A DNA stretch of 64,000 nucleotides, from positions 15,265,519-15,329,518 of the forward strand of contig NC_064539.1 in assembly GCF_023856365.1 (NCBI RefSeq). The letters are read 5' to 3'. Within the stretch, counting starts at the first letter, position 1. Each line of letters begins with the position of its first letter. Both the position numbers and the translations under genes were made by a program. Below the pieces are notes generated by a model. It was not told where the DNA came from. It made no database searches and saw only the letters and a program-made list of their open reading frames with translations. Shown here piece after piece: positions 1-11,203 of the stretch. The DNA comes from Brienomyrus brachyistius (taxonomy: Eukaryota; Chordata; Actinopteri; Osteoglossiformes; Mormyridae).

Positions 1-1111
1 AATTTGAAAAATAATCAAGTGAATTTGAAAATATGGAAAAAGGTCCATGGCTCATGTTGACAAATGACTTTCAATGTAATTAAATGGGTTTCATGGACTC
101 CAAAACAGTATTCTGTATTATTCCAGGCAGTTCAGCTTTCTCACGGATTTATTGGAGCAGATGTCATCCAAATTTACATATATCTCTACATTTTAAAACT
201 ATTTTTGCTTGGTATTAGTGTTGAAAAGTAGTGTTGTTAAATGTCTGTAATTATTAGAAATACAATAGAACATCCGGGTAGCATGGCTTAGAAAAATATA
301 GATTTTTTTGTTTATTTAATATATGTTACTTTTATGTAGTTATTTTTATTGGTTTATTGCACTGAATTTGAGAAACAATAAACGTAAATATATGCACTAT
401 AAATGTGTCTGATACTATTTTCTCACTGAAAACTACTTGAACAAAAAGGGCTGAATCTTAATTGGTCTATATAAAGTACATCTGTGAAAGTAAGAGGGGC
501 AGCGGTTCTGAGTGACCCTATACTGTTACATGGAAAATGAAATTCAATTTTTAGAAGGCACACAGGTATAAAAATTCAATTACAAGCCTGTGCACCTTTT
601 AAAATTATTTACTGTGTGTTTGTGTGATTGCGTGTGTGTGTGTTTATATGAGTGTGTGTGACTGCTGCCTCGTGTCTCCTGTTTCCCGGCATAAGTACAA
701 AAACACCATGTCCCTGTACTAGATAAGGAGTATGGAAGATGGACTGATGATATGAAGTTCTGCATAAAAACAACATTTGGCCTCCTATTTCCCCTATGAT
801 TCCTCTCCTGTATGTTTTTGTCCTTTTCAGAGAATCAGCCATATGAATTTGAACGGCTCTGGCATTGAATTGTGATCTGAGATGAATACAAACAGCTAGT
901 TGTACGACTTGATATTGTCCCTCTGTAGTCCTCCATATATAAGCAACACCTGCAGTATTAGTTTCAATTTGCTCCCCTTCATAAATTCCTATATCACTGT
1001 GTCAGGGTCAGCATAGTGTATCATTTGGGAAATATTTATTCAACGTAAGAAATTCTGCTGGAAGAGCAGCTCAAGATCTCTCAGTGTGTCTTGCTGCCTG
1101 AAGATGTGGCC
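1..1111. other. AT-rich unassigned DNA
   Basis: No coding signal or recognisable element is visible. An imperfect TG-rich run lies near 610-662. The short open frames here have no domain-like content. Confidence 0.6.
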
Positions 1112-1310
1112 AATATCCATCCATCTATCTTCCAACTGCTTATCTCAGGCAAAATAGACCGCAAAGCTTGGGGAAATCTGGGACACCACATGGCACATAT
1201 ATACACACTCTGCGCACACACTACAGGCAGTTTAGGGACATGCAGTGTGACTCCACACACACAGAGCAGGTGGGAGTGAGATCCTCAGGTATGAGGTGAC
1301 ACCACCTACT
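1112..1310 (-). repeat. Decayed tRNA-derived SINE (family A)
   Basis: Read on the minus strand this follows the layout of the full SINE copy at 54789-55144. The plus strand starts with the 'atccatccat' tail, passes through 'cacactacaggcagttta' and 'ctccacacacacagagc', and ends with a relic of the head ('gtatgaggtgacaccacc'). It is diverged and internally shortened, so it is an old copy. Assignment rests on the order of shared words, not an alignment. Confidence 0.6.
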
Positions 1311-1451
1311 GAGTCTCCCTGCCATCCGTCTGTAGTGTCCATGATTAAATTAGTTACTTTTGTCATGGTTCTTAAATGACAGCTCATTGTGACATAAATC
1401 ATACATCATCATGTGTGGGTCTAACTTCACAGTGGCCTGTAACGGAAATTA

Positions 1452-1556
1452 ATTTGGGGGGGGGTTCCCTTCAGTACATTTCAACAAAATGCAGGAGGGG
1501 GAGGTCTCTCTAGACTTCTGGGCCCCCTTATGTCTATCGGGCCCCAGCCAGATGTC
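1452..1556. repeat. G-run/GGGCCC-rich repeat piece
   Basis: A run of nine or more G is followed by two blocks of 'gggcccc' type about 25 bases apart. The same texture appears at 12280-12430 and 21055-21215, which are clearer copies of a dispersed family. The class of the family is unknown to me. Confidence 0.3.
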
Positions 1557-2070
1557 TAGTTGACTTACGCCTTGATCCAGCCAGCCTGGTATACTATGTA
1601 TCTTGACGTTTCAATTTGAGTGCCCTAATTTTCTGTGTAAGTGGTACCAAACGTTTTCAGCTGAGAAACAATCTATGTTCTTCTCATCACTGTAGCTGTC
1701 TTTTCCCTAAACTCCCCAGCAGTTAAAAAGAACATAAGGTCAGCAATCCAGAAGATCTTTAATCCCTCTCTCTGCAGTTAGATGGAAGGCAATTAGGAGC
1801 AGGCAGAAAAAAATGCTTGGTTATATGGACTAGATAATACCAATCCATGTATGACCTTGAGTGGGAGGTGGATCTCTTCTTAATAGAACAAAATATGGGT
1901 GATATTTTTTAAAAACTGGATATTGTAGCTTGATGCAAACAGGTGCAAGCCCACATCTATACTGATACAGATTTAGATAATAATGTATACTTATCAACAT
2001 GAAAAGTGATTATATCACAGTATATGGACAAATTAGTTTTAAAAACTTCACATGGATAAAGCCTCTGCCT

Positions 2071-2071
<1 letters not shown>

Positions 2072-2106
<35 letters not shown>
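2072..2106. repeat. (CA)n microsatellite
   Basis: About 17 uninterrupted CA units. The run lies beside a family A SINE fragment and occupies the place where that SINE normally has a short 'ccacacacac' stretch, so it probably expanded from that seed. Confidence 0.95.
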
Positions 2107-2110
<4 letters not shown>

Positions 2111-2254
2111 AGCAGGTTAGAGACACATATTCACTTGTATGGTTTTTGCACTGTGGCAGGAAACTGGAGTACCCACTGGAACATAAGGAGAACATGCACT
2201 CCACACACAGCTGGAGCTAAGAACTGAAACATTAACCACAGAGGTGTGAGGCAA
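2107..2254 (-). repeat. Family A SINE fragment, head and middle
   Basis: The plus strand carries the reverse complement of the middle and head of family A: 'tgtggcaggaaactggagta', 'ggagaacatgcactccacac' and 'ccacagaggtgtgaggcaa'. These match the corresponding words of the copy at 54789-55144 in the same order. The 3' part is missing beyond the CA run. Confidence 0.75.
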
Positions 2255-3149
2255 AGTCAAAGTTACACGTAATTAATCTTGGCTGGTTTGCAGTATTATA
2301 AAATGCAAATGAGGTATCCCCACCGGAGCTTTCACCTTCATTATAGTATTATAAAGCTGAGATTAGTGCAGCACTTGAGATATAGTATTAAATGTGATTA
2401 GAACGCCATATAATAATATAAATGAAAAAATATCTTACAGCATCTTTAGTTGAATATATTTGGGCATTAAATGAAATGGTATGGTATTATTGTAATAAGT
2501 TACCTAACTCTTAAAGGCCAGTTAATGACAAGATATTAGGGCTACAGGGAGCCCATTATGGTGTGTCATTAGATAAAGGGAAATGAGGAGCAGCAAATGG
2601 TGAGAGTAGGATCCCTGAAAGGCAGTACGACACTGCAGTGCAGTGCAGTGCAGTGCCCAGTCTCTCCTTTGCTGCCAGTGTTGCTCTCTATTATATTTCA
2701 CTCCTGTATCAACTCCACAAGGAAGAATGCCAAATACAAGCCTCTTACTGTATTACTTTATACCAAAAGGTTTTGTTTGCTTTTTTTTCTGCATCCTGTA
2801 TGTATCACCTTTCAATTAAAAAGGAAAGCTGTTAGTTAACCTTACTGTGGTAAAACAGCTGTTAATGTTGCATAGCAAACATCAACTTAACCCCTCATGT
2901 GTATCGATGAAATTCCACTTTATGTATATTTTGTATTATTTCCTACCTCTGTATACTATTAACAGCTGCACTGCCACTATAAATATAGACAGTACTTCCT
3001 AAACAAATTTCTCAGTGTATGTAGTGTGCTTGTTTGTTTAATGTGCAATGTTTGTTATGTTAGCTAGTAAATATAGGTAGTGGTCTTCACTCTCTCTCTT
3101 CCCCTTAATTTTGCGATAATTGTACAGGAATTTCTGTGCTAAATAAATA
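2255..3149. other. Unassigned AT-rich DNA
   Basis: No gene is visible. A short CAGTG pentamer run (about four units) lies at 2636-2656. The remainder shows no recognisable element. Confidence 0.5.
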
Positions 3150-3282
3150 CTTCAATAACTCTGTCTTTAGCTCTGTAATGTCTGTCCTGTCGTGAATGTC
3201 ATTTTGTTTCGCTGTGTCCTGTGTATGTGGCATATCAGTAAAACAGTCTATGTGGCTTGACAATAAAACTTGACTTGATTCT
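3150..3282 (+). mobile_element. LINE 3' tail (L2-like)
   Basis: The segment ends in 'gacaataaaacttgacttg', the kind of AATAAA-bearing tail that closes many fish L2-group LINEs. Upstream is GT/CT-rich untranslated sequence without an open frame. Only the last 100-130 bases of the element seem present, as expected for severe 5' truncation. Confidence 0.6.
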
Positions 3283-5723
3283 TCCCAGCACATTTCTGCA
3301 ATTAAAAAGTCACTGTTTTTTGAGAATCAAGGTTAGGAAGACGGCAAATCACTTGCATGTCAAATATAGACATGCTGTAGGTATTAGCATACCATAGAAG
3401 TTGAAATACGCAAAAAGAAAATCATATGATAAGAAATCTCAGAGGCCCTCACCACCATACTCTGATCTTGCTCTCGACTGGTTTTCATTGATGTTTCATT
3501 GAAGCAGAACTAACAAGAACATAATTATTTGGACTGACCTTGTTCATTCCAATCGCCATTTTCCATCTTTAGATCATGTTCCATCATGTAAGCTAAAGAT
3601 ATAAGAAAATATTTTGTCTTGTAACCTTCTTTAATGAAAGTAGCCTCTTCTTAAAGCTCTTTTTTGGACTCATTAATTAAGTTATTTTTTTCTGGAGAAG
3701 CCCCAATTTTTTTTACAATAAAATCTTACGGAATAGATTGAAGTCACAGTATGCTTTATGAAGGAAACCGTAACAAAGAAATCAGTTCTTTCATGCTATC
3801 TAAACCAAATGAGCAATAAAAATATTTAAAGCATGAACTAAAAAGCATGGAACAAGCGACCAGCTTAATATCCATCCTGCTGTGAGACCATCTCTGTCAT
3901 GCATGCATACTGCTTCTCCCATTGTCTTCTGTAATGATTACTTTTCATTTCTCCTCTCTCCCTCTTCCCAAAAATGGCCTTTGAGCTTTATGAGAAATTG
4001 CAGGTTACCGGTCAGATCTCTACCTCCATGCTTTACCCTGACCCTTACTGGCTTGAAATCCACAGCCGGACTGATGCAATGTAAGGCAAGTTACCCTGGC
4101 TATTTGTTTAAAGGCTGATTTAAAATTAGACCAAATTAAATGATTCTGTAAGGAATACTTCCATGAATAACATTCTCCTCTTGAGTGAGGCTCTCCCTCA
4201 AGTTTCTTTACTTAGCAGTACTTCACAGTACTTAGCAGTACTTAACAGTACTTAGTACCTTTCTTTCTTGTCAGCCAGCTACATAGTTTTACATTGTTTT
4301 GAATAAAAAATTTACGTAACATCTATAAACTATATGGACACATGCTTGTCCATTCTAGTCCTTTCTATAAGATGGTGTGTCCTTTTCACAGCTGAACTTG
4401 CTCCCAGACATTTCGATCTTCACAATCACTTCACTTGAGGGTTACCAGGACGGCAAGACTGTGGAGTACCAACTTGTTGGGAAGATGGTGGCTTATGATG
4501 GTGCCAAGGGGGGTGTCACTAACCTCTTCTGTACAGCCACCCACCCTGCTGCTAATATTTGTTGCAGGAGACTGCATGACTGTGTGCTTAATTACACAAC
4601 TGTCTCAACAGTGTGCTTGGCTTAATTACCAATATCCTTACTTAATAGGGATGTCCACAAACTTTTAGTGTGCAAACTGCTTAAGTGATCTGAAAGGTAA
4701 GAATGTTCTGGCTCTGGCACAGTCTCAGCTACAGTGTTTTGTACATGCTGTCAACAGAAAAGTCATGTGTCCTCGGGTTTTCATCAAAATCTTCTAAACC
4801 TTGGCGTTTTCCATAAATGTAGAAGTTTAAATGACCCCTTTGCAGAAATAGAACTGAATAGACTATCTTTAAATGACTTTGGAAGACCACGCTACGCAAT
4901 AACAAAGGTATTATCATGATTTAAATAATCAACAAATGCATTAAGAATTGCAATTACATTAGCATTCTGGTGACAAAGCACATTCAAGTGCAGCCATAAT
5001 TATTATGCTGATCATAAATAAAGTAATCTTGGTAAGTTGTAATGAAATCCATTACATCAGCAGGAGATTTAATTTATGAGAAATATTGCTATGGCTACCA
5101 ATGTCATAGACTTAATTTTAAATGCATAATGCAGAGGAAGTATAGAGATGCTAGTATTTGAAGAGTAAAAAACATAATTATTAAAATTTGATGGTACTGA
5201 CATTACATTCTGTACATTCAATTCTAAAGAGACTTTTATTGCAAGTTGATTAACCTGAGGCAATTAAAATATCATTATGCTTTTAACTATATTTAAAGGA
5301 AAAACATAATTTTATGCATAGCCATGGTCATGCATGGGCCATTTGGCATGGTCTACTTAATCCTAAATGATCAAAAGTGATCTATAGAAAATTAGTGTTA
5401 ATTTTATTGTAATTAAGTGATGACACCACATAGCCCCATGATTAATGTGACCAGTATTTGGCTCCATATCGGAATTTTAATTTCTGCTTTATTCTGTTGC
5501 CGAGTTGTTTCATAACGATGTGAACAGTGGGCACTGAACATTACTGGAGAACATACTAGAATCATGACCAGAGCAGAATACATTTCCACCGTGAGCAGTT
5601 CACATAGGTATTTAAACACAACCCTTCCAAGTTGTATGTAGATTCAAATGACCGATTCACTTGTGCTTCTCCTTCTGAAACGTGCATAATTACCTTTAAA
5701 CTTTCTAGTAGTGGTGACAGGAG
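3283..5723. other. Unassigned AT-rich DNA with a small 10-bp tandem repeat
   Basis: A tandem run of about five 10-bp units, 'cagtacttag' with single-base variants, lies at 4211-4257. I see no exon, RNA gene or transposon signature in the rest. The open frames of 60-82 codons have no domain-like content. Confidence 0.5.
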
Positions 5724-6084
5724 TGTCATGGTGCGGGAAGGACAGAGGCGAAGGCAGTCGTCAGGGAAAGACCAAGGGGCTTTATTAAAGCAGGGGACAA
5801 CGGCCGAGGAAAAAGGAAATGGACCATGCAGGGTTAAAACTGGGCAGGGAGAGCTGGGGAGAAACACAGGGCAGTCAGCAACACAACAATACAATGACCG
5901 GACTAGGGAGCTCAGGACGAGGAGGCACTATACAGTATAGACCACAGATGAGGAGCAGACGAAAGGCACCTGGGATCATCCACACAAGGGCTGAAACAAG
6001 AGGCAGGGTTAAATGAGGAACAGGTGTGGCTCGTTAGTGCAACACCATGGAGAACACGGCGAAAAGGGCATCAGGGGCGTGACA
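5724..6084 (-). mobile_element. Solo LTR of a retrotransposon (Ty3/gypsy-like)
   Basis: On the minus strand the 361-bp segment begins TGTCACGCCCC and ends ACCATGACA, so it has the TG...CA ends of an LTR with a 5-bp inverted terminus (TGTCA/TGACA). An AATAAA polyadenylation signal on the minus strand (plus-strand 5781-5786) sits in the 3' part, the usual LTR position. The flanks are 'aggag' (5719-5723) and 'aggaa' (6085-6089), a plausible 5-bp target duplication with one mismatch. No internal region is attached in matching orientation, so it is most likely a solo LTR left by recombination. Assignment to gypsy rests on the TGTCACG start and is an inference. Confidence 0.75.
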
Positions 6085-6214
6085 AGGAAGCCATGCAACC
6101 CCCGAGAATTCATTTTTAAAAGGATTTGCAAAGCAGCTAATTGAAAAAGTAATATTTGTGCTAAATACATTTCTGGAATGTTTTGCATCTCGGTCTGCTG
6201 CAAGAGGTGGTATA

Positions 6215-8310
6215 TTGACTAAAACAGCCCGAGGTTCAGGAGGACCCAGTAGCGCTGGATTTGAACAGTTGGAGCGGCGACCTCCTGGCAAAGATGTCCC
6301 CACCCGAAGGCATGCACCGCATGGCAGAGGTGCATGCAAACCTTCAGCTGTTGGTGCAGTGCATGACGGAGAGGAGGTTCCAGCTGGTCACGCCGCTTGC
6401 TGCAGTGGCTGTCCCATCAGAACAGCCGCAAGCCAGAGGATTAAGAGGAGGAAACAGAAGGAGAGGAGACCGGCCAAAGCCCCGATGATCACCCTGGGGG
6501 CTTGCTCTCTTCCCCACTTCTCTCCCTGCCAGTGATCGTCTCCACCGCCGCTAAGTTGCCTTCGAGGGCAGCTTCCCCCTTCCGAGGAACGCACCTCGCT
6601 CAGCATGGGACCAGGGTAATGTAGGATGCTATTCCTCGGAACCCCAGGACTCTTAAAGGAGCAGCGCCCGCTTTCACGGCACCAACCCTAGCGGCGCTCT
6701 CCGATGTCCCATCTAATCTGCCTGTCCTGCCTGATCAGCTTGCATTGCCTGCAGCTTCACCGCCCATGGTTCCTGAGTCGATCCCAACTACGGCACCACC
6801 TGAGGTGCCACCTCTGCCTGCTGCACCGCCCATGGCGCCGCCCCCTGCTTCGCCCCAGGCTCCTGCTGCACCACCTGCATCTCCGCCCAAGGCCCCTCAG
6901 CCTCCGCCTGCCCCTGCTCTGCCTGAGGCCCCTCAGCCTCCGCCTACGGCTTCGCCGTGACTCCGGCCCGTATGGCTCATGTCCCTGTCCCAGCTCCAGT
7001 TCCCCCAGCACCGGTCCCAGTCCCCTAGGAGGTCCCGAACAGTCTGACCACCGCACCTTCCTCCTTGGAGTGAGACCCCTTAGGGACCTCCCTAATGACA
7101 CCTCTGCCCTCGCCCCAGTGAGGTCAACACCAGCCAAGACCCCGGCTTTCTGTGTCGCGAAAGGGGAGAGGACACAGGCGCAGGGCCAGGGCCCCGCCTG
7201 CCCTGCCCCCCGGCTCGCTCTCGCTCGCCTTGGCTGGGGCTCAAGGAGCGCCTGCGGATCCTGTGGCTCCAGGTCGGCGGTCGCCTGCGGGTCCCCCTCC
7301 GACGCCTCATCACCTGGCCTCAGTCCCGCCTCCAACACCTCGTCAGTCGCCTCTGGGTTCCCCTGCTTCGGCTCCTCGGTCGCTTGTGGGTGCCCCCGCT
7401 TCGGCTCCTCGGTCGCTTGTGGGTGCCCCCGCTTCGGCTCCTCGGTCGCTTGTGGGTTCCCCCGCTTCGGCTCCTCGGTCGCTTGTGGGTTCCCCCGCTT
7501 CGGCTCCTCGGTCGCTTGTGGGTTCCCCCGCTTCGGCTCCTCGGTCGCTTGTGGGTTCCCCCACTCTGGCGCATCAGTGGACGGGGCCCTTGCCTGCTGT
7601 GGCTACACTGTTGCTGGCTGTGGCGTCCCCTCCCTCCTTGCCTTTGCCGGTGTCCCTTCCAGCTTCCTCGTCGCTTCCCCTGGTGCTCCCTCAGACTCCC
7701 TCCTCGGCCCCTTCAGGGTCCCCTCCTGCTCCGGTCTCCCATCCTCTGCTCTACCGCACCTTCAGAACCTACACTCCAGTTTCCTGGCCCAGAGAGAGCC
7801 ATTCAGCCCGCACCTCAGGTTACCGGCCCAGAAAGGGCTGCTCAGCTAGTGTCCCAGGCTCCTGGCCCTAAGAGGGTCACTCCACCTGAGTCCCCTGCTC
7901 CTGACCCAAGAGGAACTACTTCTCCTTGCTTGCCTCAGGGTGTCCCTGCTTTGCCCCACTCAGCTCCAGGTGTCTCAGCTTCACCTGCTTATCTCCAGGT
8001 GTCCTGTCAGCTCCTTCCTTGTCTCCTGACATTTTGTTAATTCCAGTCACATCTCCTGATGCCCTGCTGATACCCACCTCATATCCTGATGTCCCGCTGG
8101 TGCCCAACTTGTCTCCTGTCATCGTCCTTGAAACATACAAAACCCGTTGCTGGCAGTCTCCACATTCCTTGCTGGTCACTGGTAGTCCAACAGCTGACTC
8201 CCCGGTCACCATCAGACCAGATTGGAGTGATCTGAAGGCTTTCCTTTTGGAGGACTTGGAAGGGGACCGTCTGGACCTTGCTTTGAGCCCAGCTCCTTGG
8301 CCCTCCTCCT
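6215..8310 (+). pseudogene. Broken Pro/Ala-rich open region, probably retroelement gag-like
   Basis: A GC-rich block stands out from its AT-rich surroundings. Frame 1 near 6250-6480 reads a helical-looking stretch with LLAKMSPPEGMHRMAEVHAN and LQLLVQCMTERR, then basic residues and stops. From about 6730 Pro/Ala-rich sequence continues in alternating frames: 6733-6960, 7152-7871, about 7780-8040 and 7926-8318. This suggests one ancestral Pro-rich reading frame cut by several frameshifts. The section 7343-7573 is a tandem 11-residue repeat, and 8020-8110 has weaker SPD-x-LLIP-type repeats. The start, an acidic end (SDLKAFLLEDLEGDRLDL) and the position beside LTR debris fit a gag-type or non-autonomous retroelement protein. 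A host Pro-rich protein pseudogene is possible. I recognise no catalytic domain. Confidence 0.4.
7343..7573 (+). repeat. 33-bp minisatellite, seven copies
   Basis: Unit boundaries fall every 33 bases (the word 'tcggtcg' starts at 7376, 7409, 7442, 7475, 7508 and 7541), preceded and followed by a degenerate copy. Because 33 is 11 codons, every frame is periodic. Frame 0 reads the repeat SPASAPRSLVG/APASAPRSLVG, in keeping with the surrounding Pro-rich frame. The middle copies are nearly identical, so the expansion is recent compared with the broken frame around it. Confidence 0.92.
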
Positions 8311-8325
8311 CACTCTAGGGCAGGG

Positions 8326-8632
8326 GTGTCCTCCATACACTAAGTGTTGAAAAAGCTCATTTGCCTCCTCTGCAGTTACCTCTCCTGTACTGTTGTTCTT
8401 GCGTTTATAGCTAGTGATGTTTTTCACTCCTTCCTAAACAGCCTTCATGTTGTCGTCCATCAATTTACGCTCTAACTTCCTCTTGTAGGTCTCCTTTGCC
8501 CCTCTCAGACACTGCTTCACTTCCTGCTGTGCTGCCTTTATCTCCTCCTTATCTTTGTTTTTAAAAGCCCTCTTCTTTTTGTTGAGCACCTTCTTTGGTG
8601 CCTCCTGGACACCCCCTGTTTCCATTCATCGT
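8326..8632 (-). mobile_element. LINE ORF2 fragment between endonuclease and RT
   Basis: One minus-strand frame reads PKKVLNKKKRAFKNKDKEE, then KETYKRKLERKLMDDNMKAV, a stop, and KNITSYKRKN...EEANELF. This is the charged linker typical of fish L2/Rex1-type ORF2 proteins, which lies just before the reverse transcriptase domain. A single in-frame stop near 8434 stands where these proteins usually have Trp. Neither catalytic domain is present. The fragment is inserted, antisense, within the Pro-rich block, whose texture resumes at about 8638. Confidence 0.75.
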
Positions 8633-8637
8633 ACCTC

Positions 8638-8780
8638 AGTCCCTGCCCCAGGGCCTGTCCTACCTTTGATTTACCTTAGTTTGCGTCCCTTATTTCCTCA
8701 TCTGGTGTTTCAGTCTCTGTCTCTATTGCTCCCCTGTTTGTCTGCCATGTTCCAGTGTGACCCCATAACGTGATGAATAT
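8638..8780 (+). pseudogene. Continuation of the Pro/Leu-rich retroelement block
   Basis: After the antisense LINE fragment, C/T-rich sequence of the same texture as 7900-8300 resumes and then gives way to AT-rich DNA at about 8780. It is probably the remaining end of the block that the LINE interrupted. No domain is recognisable. Confidence 0.35.
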
Positions 8781-8868
8781 CTGTTTTTTTCCTTTATAAA
8801 ACACAAATCAGTGACTGCTATGAAAAAGTTAAAAATGCAAAAACTCTTGTATTTTGCTTGGTTTCTTA

Positions 8869-9011
8869 AGGTTATGATTATGGCAGGGTGGGGCTTAAGG
8901 TTGTCATAGTTAGCATTAGCATTTTTCCCATAGAAGTGAAGGAGCGGGCCCCATAAGGATAGGTGTACCCTACTTGTGTGTGTGTGTGTGTGTGTGTGTT
9001 TGTGTGTGTGT
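8869..9011. repeat. Fish interspersed repeat with (TG)n end
   Basis: The words 'cccatagaagtgaaggag' and 'aaggataggtgtaccctact' are followed by a TG microsatellite (8975-9011). The related segment at 51065-51348 has 'cccatagaaataaatggaga', 'cacaaagatctaattaca' and also ends in a long TG run. Both seem to be copies of one dispersed family whose end is a TG tract. Confidence 0.55.
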
Positions 9012-9075
9012 TATGGAAAGCAAGACGGGGTAGGAAAAGACAATTTCCCCATGGGGATCAATAAGTGTCATTGAA
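9012..9075 (+). mobile_element. LINE 3' tail (Rex1/L2-like)
   Basis: The words 'aatttccccatggggatcaa' and 'taagtgtc' match the 'gatcaataaag' tail seen at the end of the LINE at 59695-60190. Only the last 50-60 bases remain. Confidence 0.6.
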
Positions 9076-9150
9076 AACATATTTTTAAAGTTATTTTCTA
9101 ACTGATAAATGTTGCTATGAAGATTTTTTTTTAAATAAGTAATTTAATAT

Positions 9151-9500
9151 ATACAGACAAAGCTAAAAATATTGGCACCACATTTTATTCATTGCATTGT
9201 TCTTTTTGAAAAGTATTGAAAATATCATGCATGATTTTATTTAGTTGAAAGTGGAACAATACAAAAAAAGCTGTGAAAATAACTTAATTCTTACTTATTC
9301 TACAAAGATATTCTTAAATCAATGTTATTGATGCCTTTCAGGTGAAGAATTAACTTAATTGTAGTGATACTTCAAGTAGACTTTTCTTTTAATTAGTATC
9401 ACAGATGTCTTCAATCATATAATTGCTCATTTAGTCAGTTGAGATGGAGAAAATACTCCGTTTATAAAAGCCGTGATACCAAAGATTTGAGTCCAAGCCA
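9151..9500. mobile_element. Tc1-type transposon end, non-coding
   Basis: The segment opens with 'atacagacaaagctaaaaat' and 'attggcacc', the style of inverted terminus seen in fish Tc1-like elements; compare 'aaattattggcacc' at 58158-58172. The interior is AT-rich and non-coding. I do not find a matching reversed end, so it is a one-ended remnant with an uncertain right boundary. Confidence 0.45.
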
Positions 9501-9597
9501 TTTTCAGTTTTTTTATTATTTAAAAATAATATGTTGTCATAAATCGAGGAAGGTTTCTGTTCAATACAAAACATGAAGAAAGAATGGTGGGTATCAT

Positions 9598-9880
9598 TGT
9601 CACGTCCAGCCCCCCTTATCTGTCTGATCCATGCGTTTCCCCTGAATGGGGCACTAAACCAGCCACACCTGGGCCTCGTTAGTCTTACCGCTCCTTTCTG
9701 CTGTCTTGTTAATCACTCACAGCTGCCTTGTGTCTACTCCCTTGTTAGTCATCTGTTTAAGTGCTCTGCAAGCTCAAGCTTTCCTGTTCATGTCTCTGTA
9801 CCCATGTGTGGCTGCCAATAAGCTTCCTCACAAGGGGTTTTCAGCATAGCCGCTCGCTTCTCGCGAGTGACGTGACTCAT
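9598..9880 (+). mobile_element. LTR-like fragment
   Basis: It starts TGTCACG and shares word order with the minus strand of the solo LTR at 5724-6084: 'gcactaa' followed by 'agccacacctg' and a 'cctc' block. A possible 'aataag' signal lies at 9818-9823. The 3' border is unclear ('gtgacgtgactca' near 9866-9878). It is probably a diverged or truncated LTR of a related family. Confidence 0.5.
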
Positions 9881-11039
9881 ATACTTTTATTAGGTTTAAT
9901 TTTGTTCAGAGGAGATTGTTTGTTTTTATTCATTTTTCTTTTTTTGTACTGGAACCAGTAATATTAGTTTTGTCTCTCTGGGGCTCCCAGGGCATGTGAA
10001 GATGGAGCCAAGCTAAACTCATTTTCAAATCATTTTTAACAAGTGAAAAGAGACTTTTTCCCTGGTCGTCAGAATAAATGTCCCCTTTTTGGTTTTTTTG
10101 ACTGAGCACTTCACATGCAAGGTCAAAAACTCAGGGTATTTTCTCACACAGATTATTGTCTATTTAAGGTAATGGACCTTTCAGCTAATGCTTCTGGTCA
10201 AATGTAATGCTCAGCACTTGCTGTAGTTCCATTATCTATTTATCTGGGCACAGTCGGCTATGTAGCCGTTTGTCTGAGTGGATTGTGATCTAAGACTCTG
10301 TAGATCGAGTTATATGTTATTAGCTACGCAGACATTCCTGGGAATTTTTTTTTATTTTTTTCTTAAATTTTTGTTTGGTCTTGACGCTTTTGTTTTGGTT
10401 ATACAAAAATAATCTTTAGTAAAGAAGGGCCATCATTGCTAAAATGAGAAGCATTTATTATATTTATATTTCCATCTAGACTTTTTAAACATCCTGGTCA
10501 CTTAACCTCCTTAAGATTGATAAAATGACAATAAAACACATTGAAACACTGGGCACAAGCTGCAGTGCAGGTTGGTGATGTCATCCCAGTCTTAATATGT
10601 ATTACTTGGCCCAAATCAGTAAATTCAAATGTTTGTGTGTTTATTGTATCGTGGCTGCCCTAAACGGTGTGTTGCCAATAGCCACTCACTATGTAGCTCA
10701 TAAGCCGAATGACTTTTTTTTTGTAAATTTCTTATGTTTAGACTGTCTTGCTTTCATGAGCTTGATTGTTCTTTTCTGTTCACCCTGTGTGTGATCGACC
10801 CCGATCCTCCTTCACATTCCTTCCACTGTCGAAAAACATGTAAATTAAGGAATTGGAGTGTCTAAATTGACCCACTGCGTGACTACTGTATGTATACAAT
10901 TGTTGGATGGTTCCTGCCTTGTTCTAATCGTAATGTACATATGTAATATATAAAATTACTCGATAAATCATATTAATTGGTAGATTACTTGATTATTGAT
11001 AAATCGATGCTGATAGCCTTTTCTTATGGATAGTGAATA

Positions 11040-11042
<3 letters not shown>
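9881..11042. other. Unassigned AT-rich DNA
   Basis: Nothing recognisable is seen. Poly-T runs occur near 10347-10360 and 10713-10721. Confidence 0.45.
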
Positions 11043-11087
<45 letters not shown>

Positions 11088-11094
11088 TTTTTTT
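11043..11094. repeat. (AT)n followed by a poly-T tract
   Basis: About 14 AT units run directly into about 24 T. The lysine-rich open frame on the minus strand here is only this repeat translated. Confidence 0.95.
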
Positions 11095-11104
11095 GCTTGC
11101 CTGT

Positions 11105-11203
11105 TATGAGAGCAAGGTGAGAGTGTTAAGGGCCCAGTGATAATCATGATACTGGCTGTGGAATTTGAACCAGAACCTTCCAGTTGTAGGGACAGCAAAC
11201 AAT
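11105..11203 (-). repeat. SINE family B fragment
   Basis: The plus strand carries 'ttaagggcccagtgataatc' and 'gaatttgaaccagaaccttc', the reverse complement of a tRNA-derived head ('ggttcaaattc' is a B-box-like word) and its following spacer. The same elements in the same order occur at 16945-17052 and 24718-24898. Confidence 0.65.

Noticed and set aside
7320..7574. Minus-strand Gly/Thr/Lys/Arg repeat proteins
   Set aside because: Antisense reading of the 33-bp repeat, with no other support.
6704..7849. 381-codon plus-strand open frame as a host gene
   Set aside because: Its Arg/Leu/Cys-rich peptide is the off-frame reading of a Pro/Ala-rich GC-rich block containing a 33-bp repeat. Low stop density comes from composition, and there is no domain or splice evidence.
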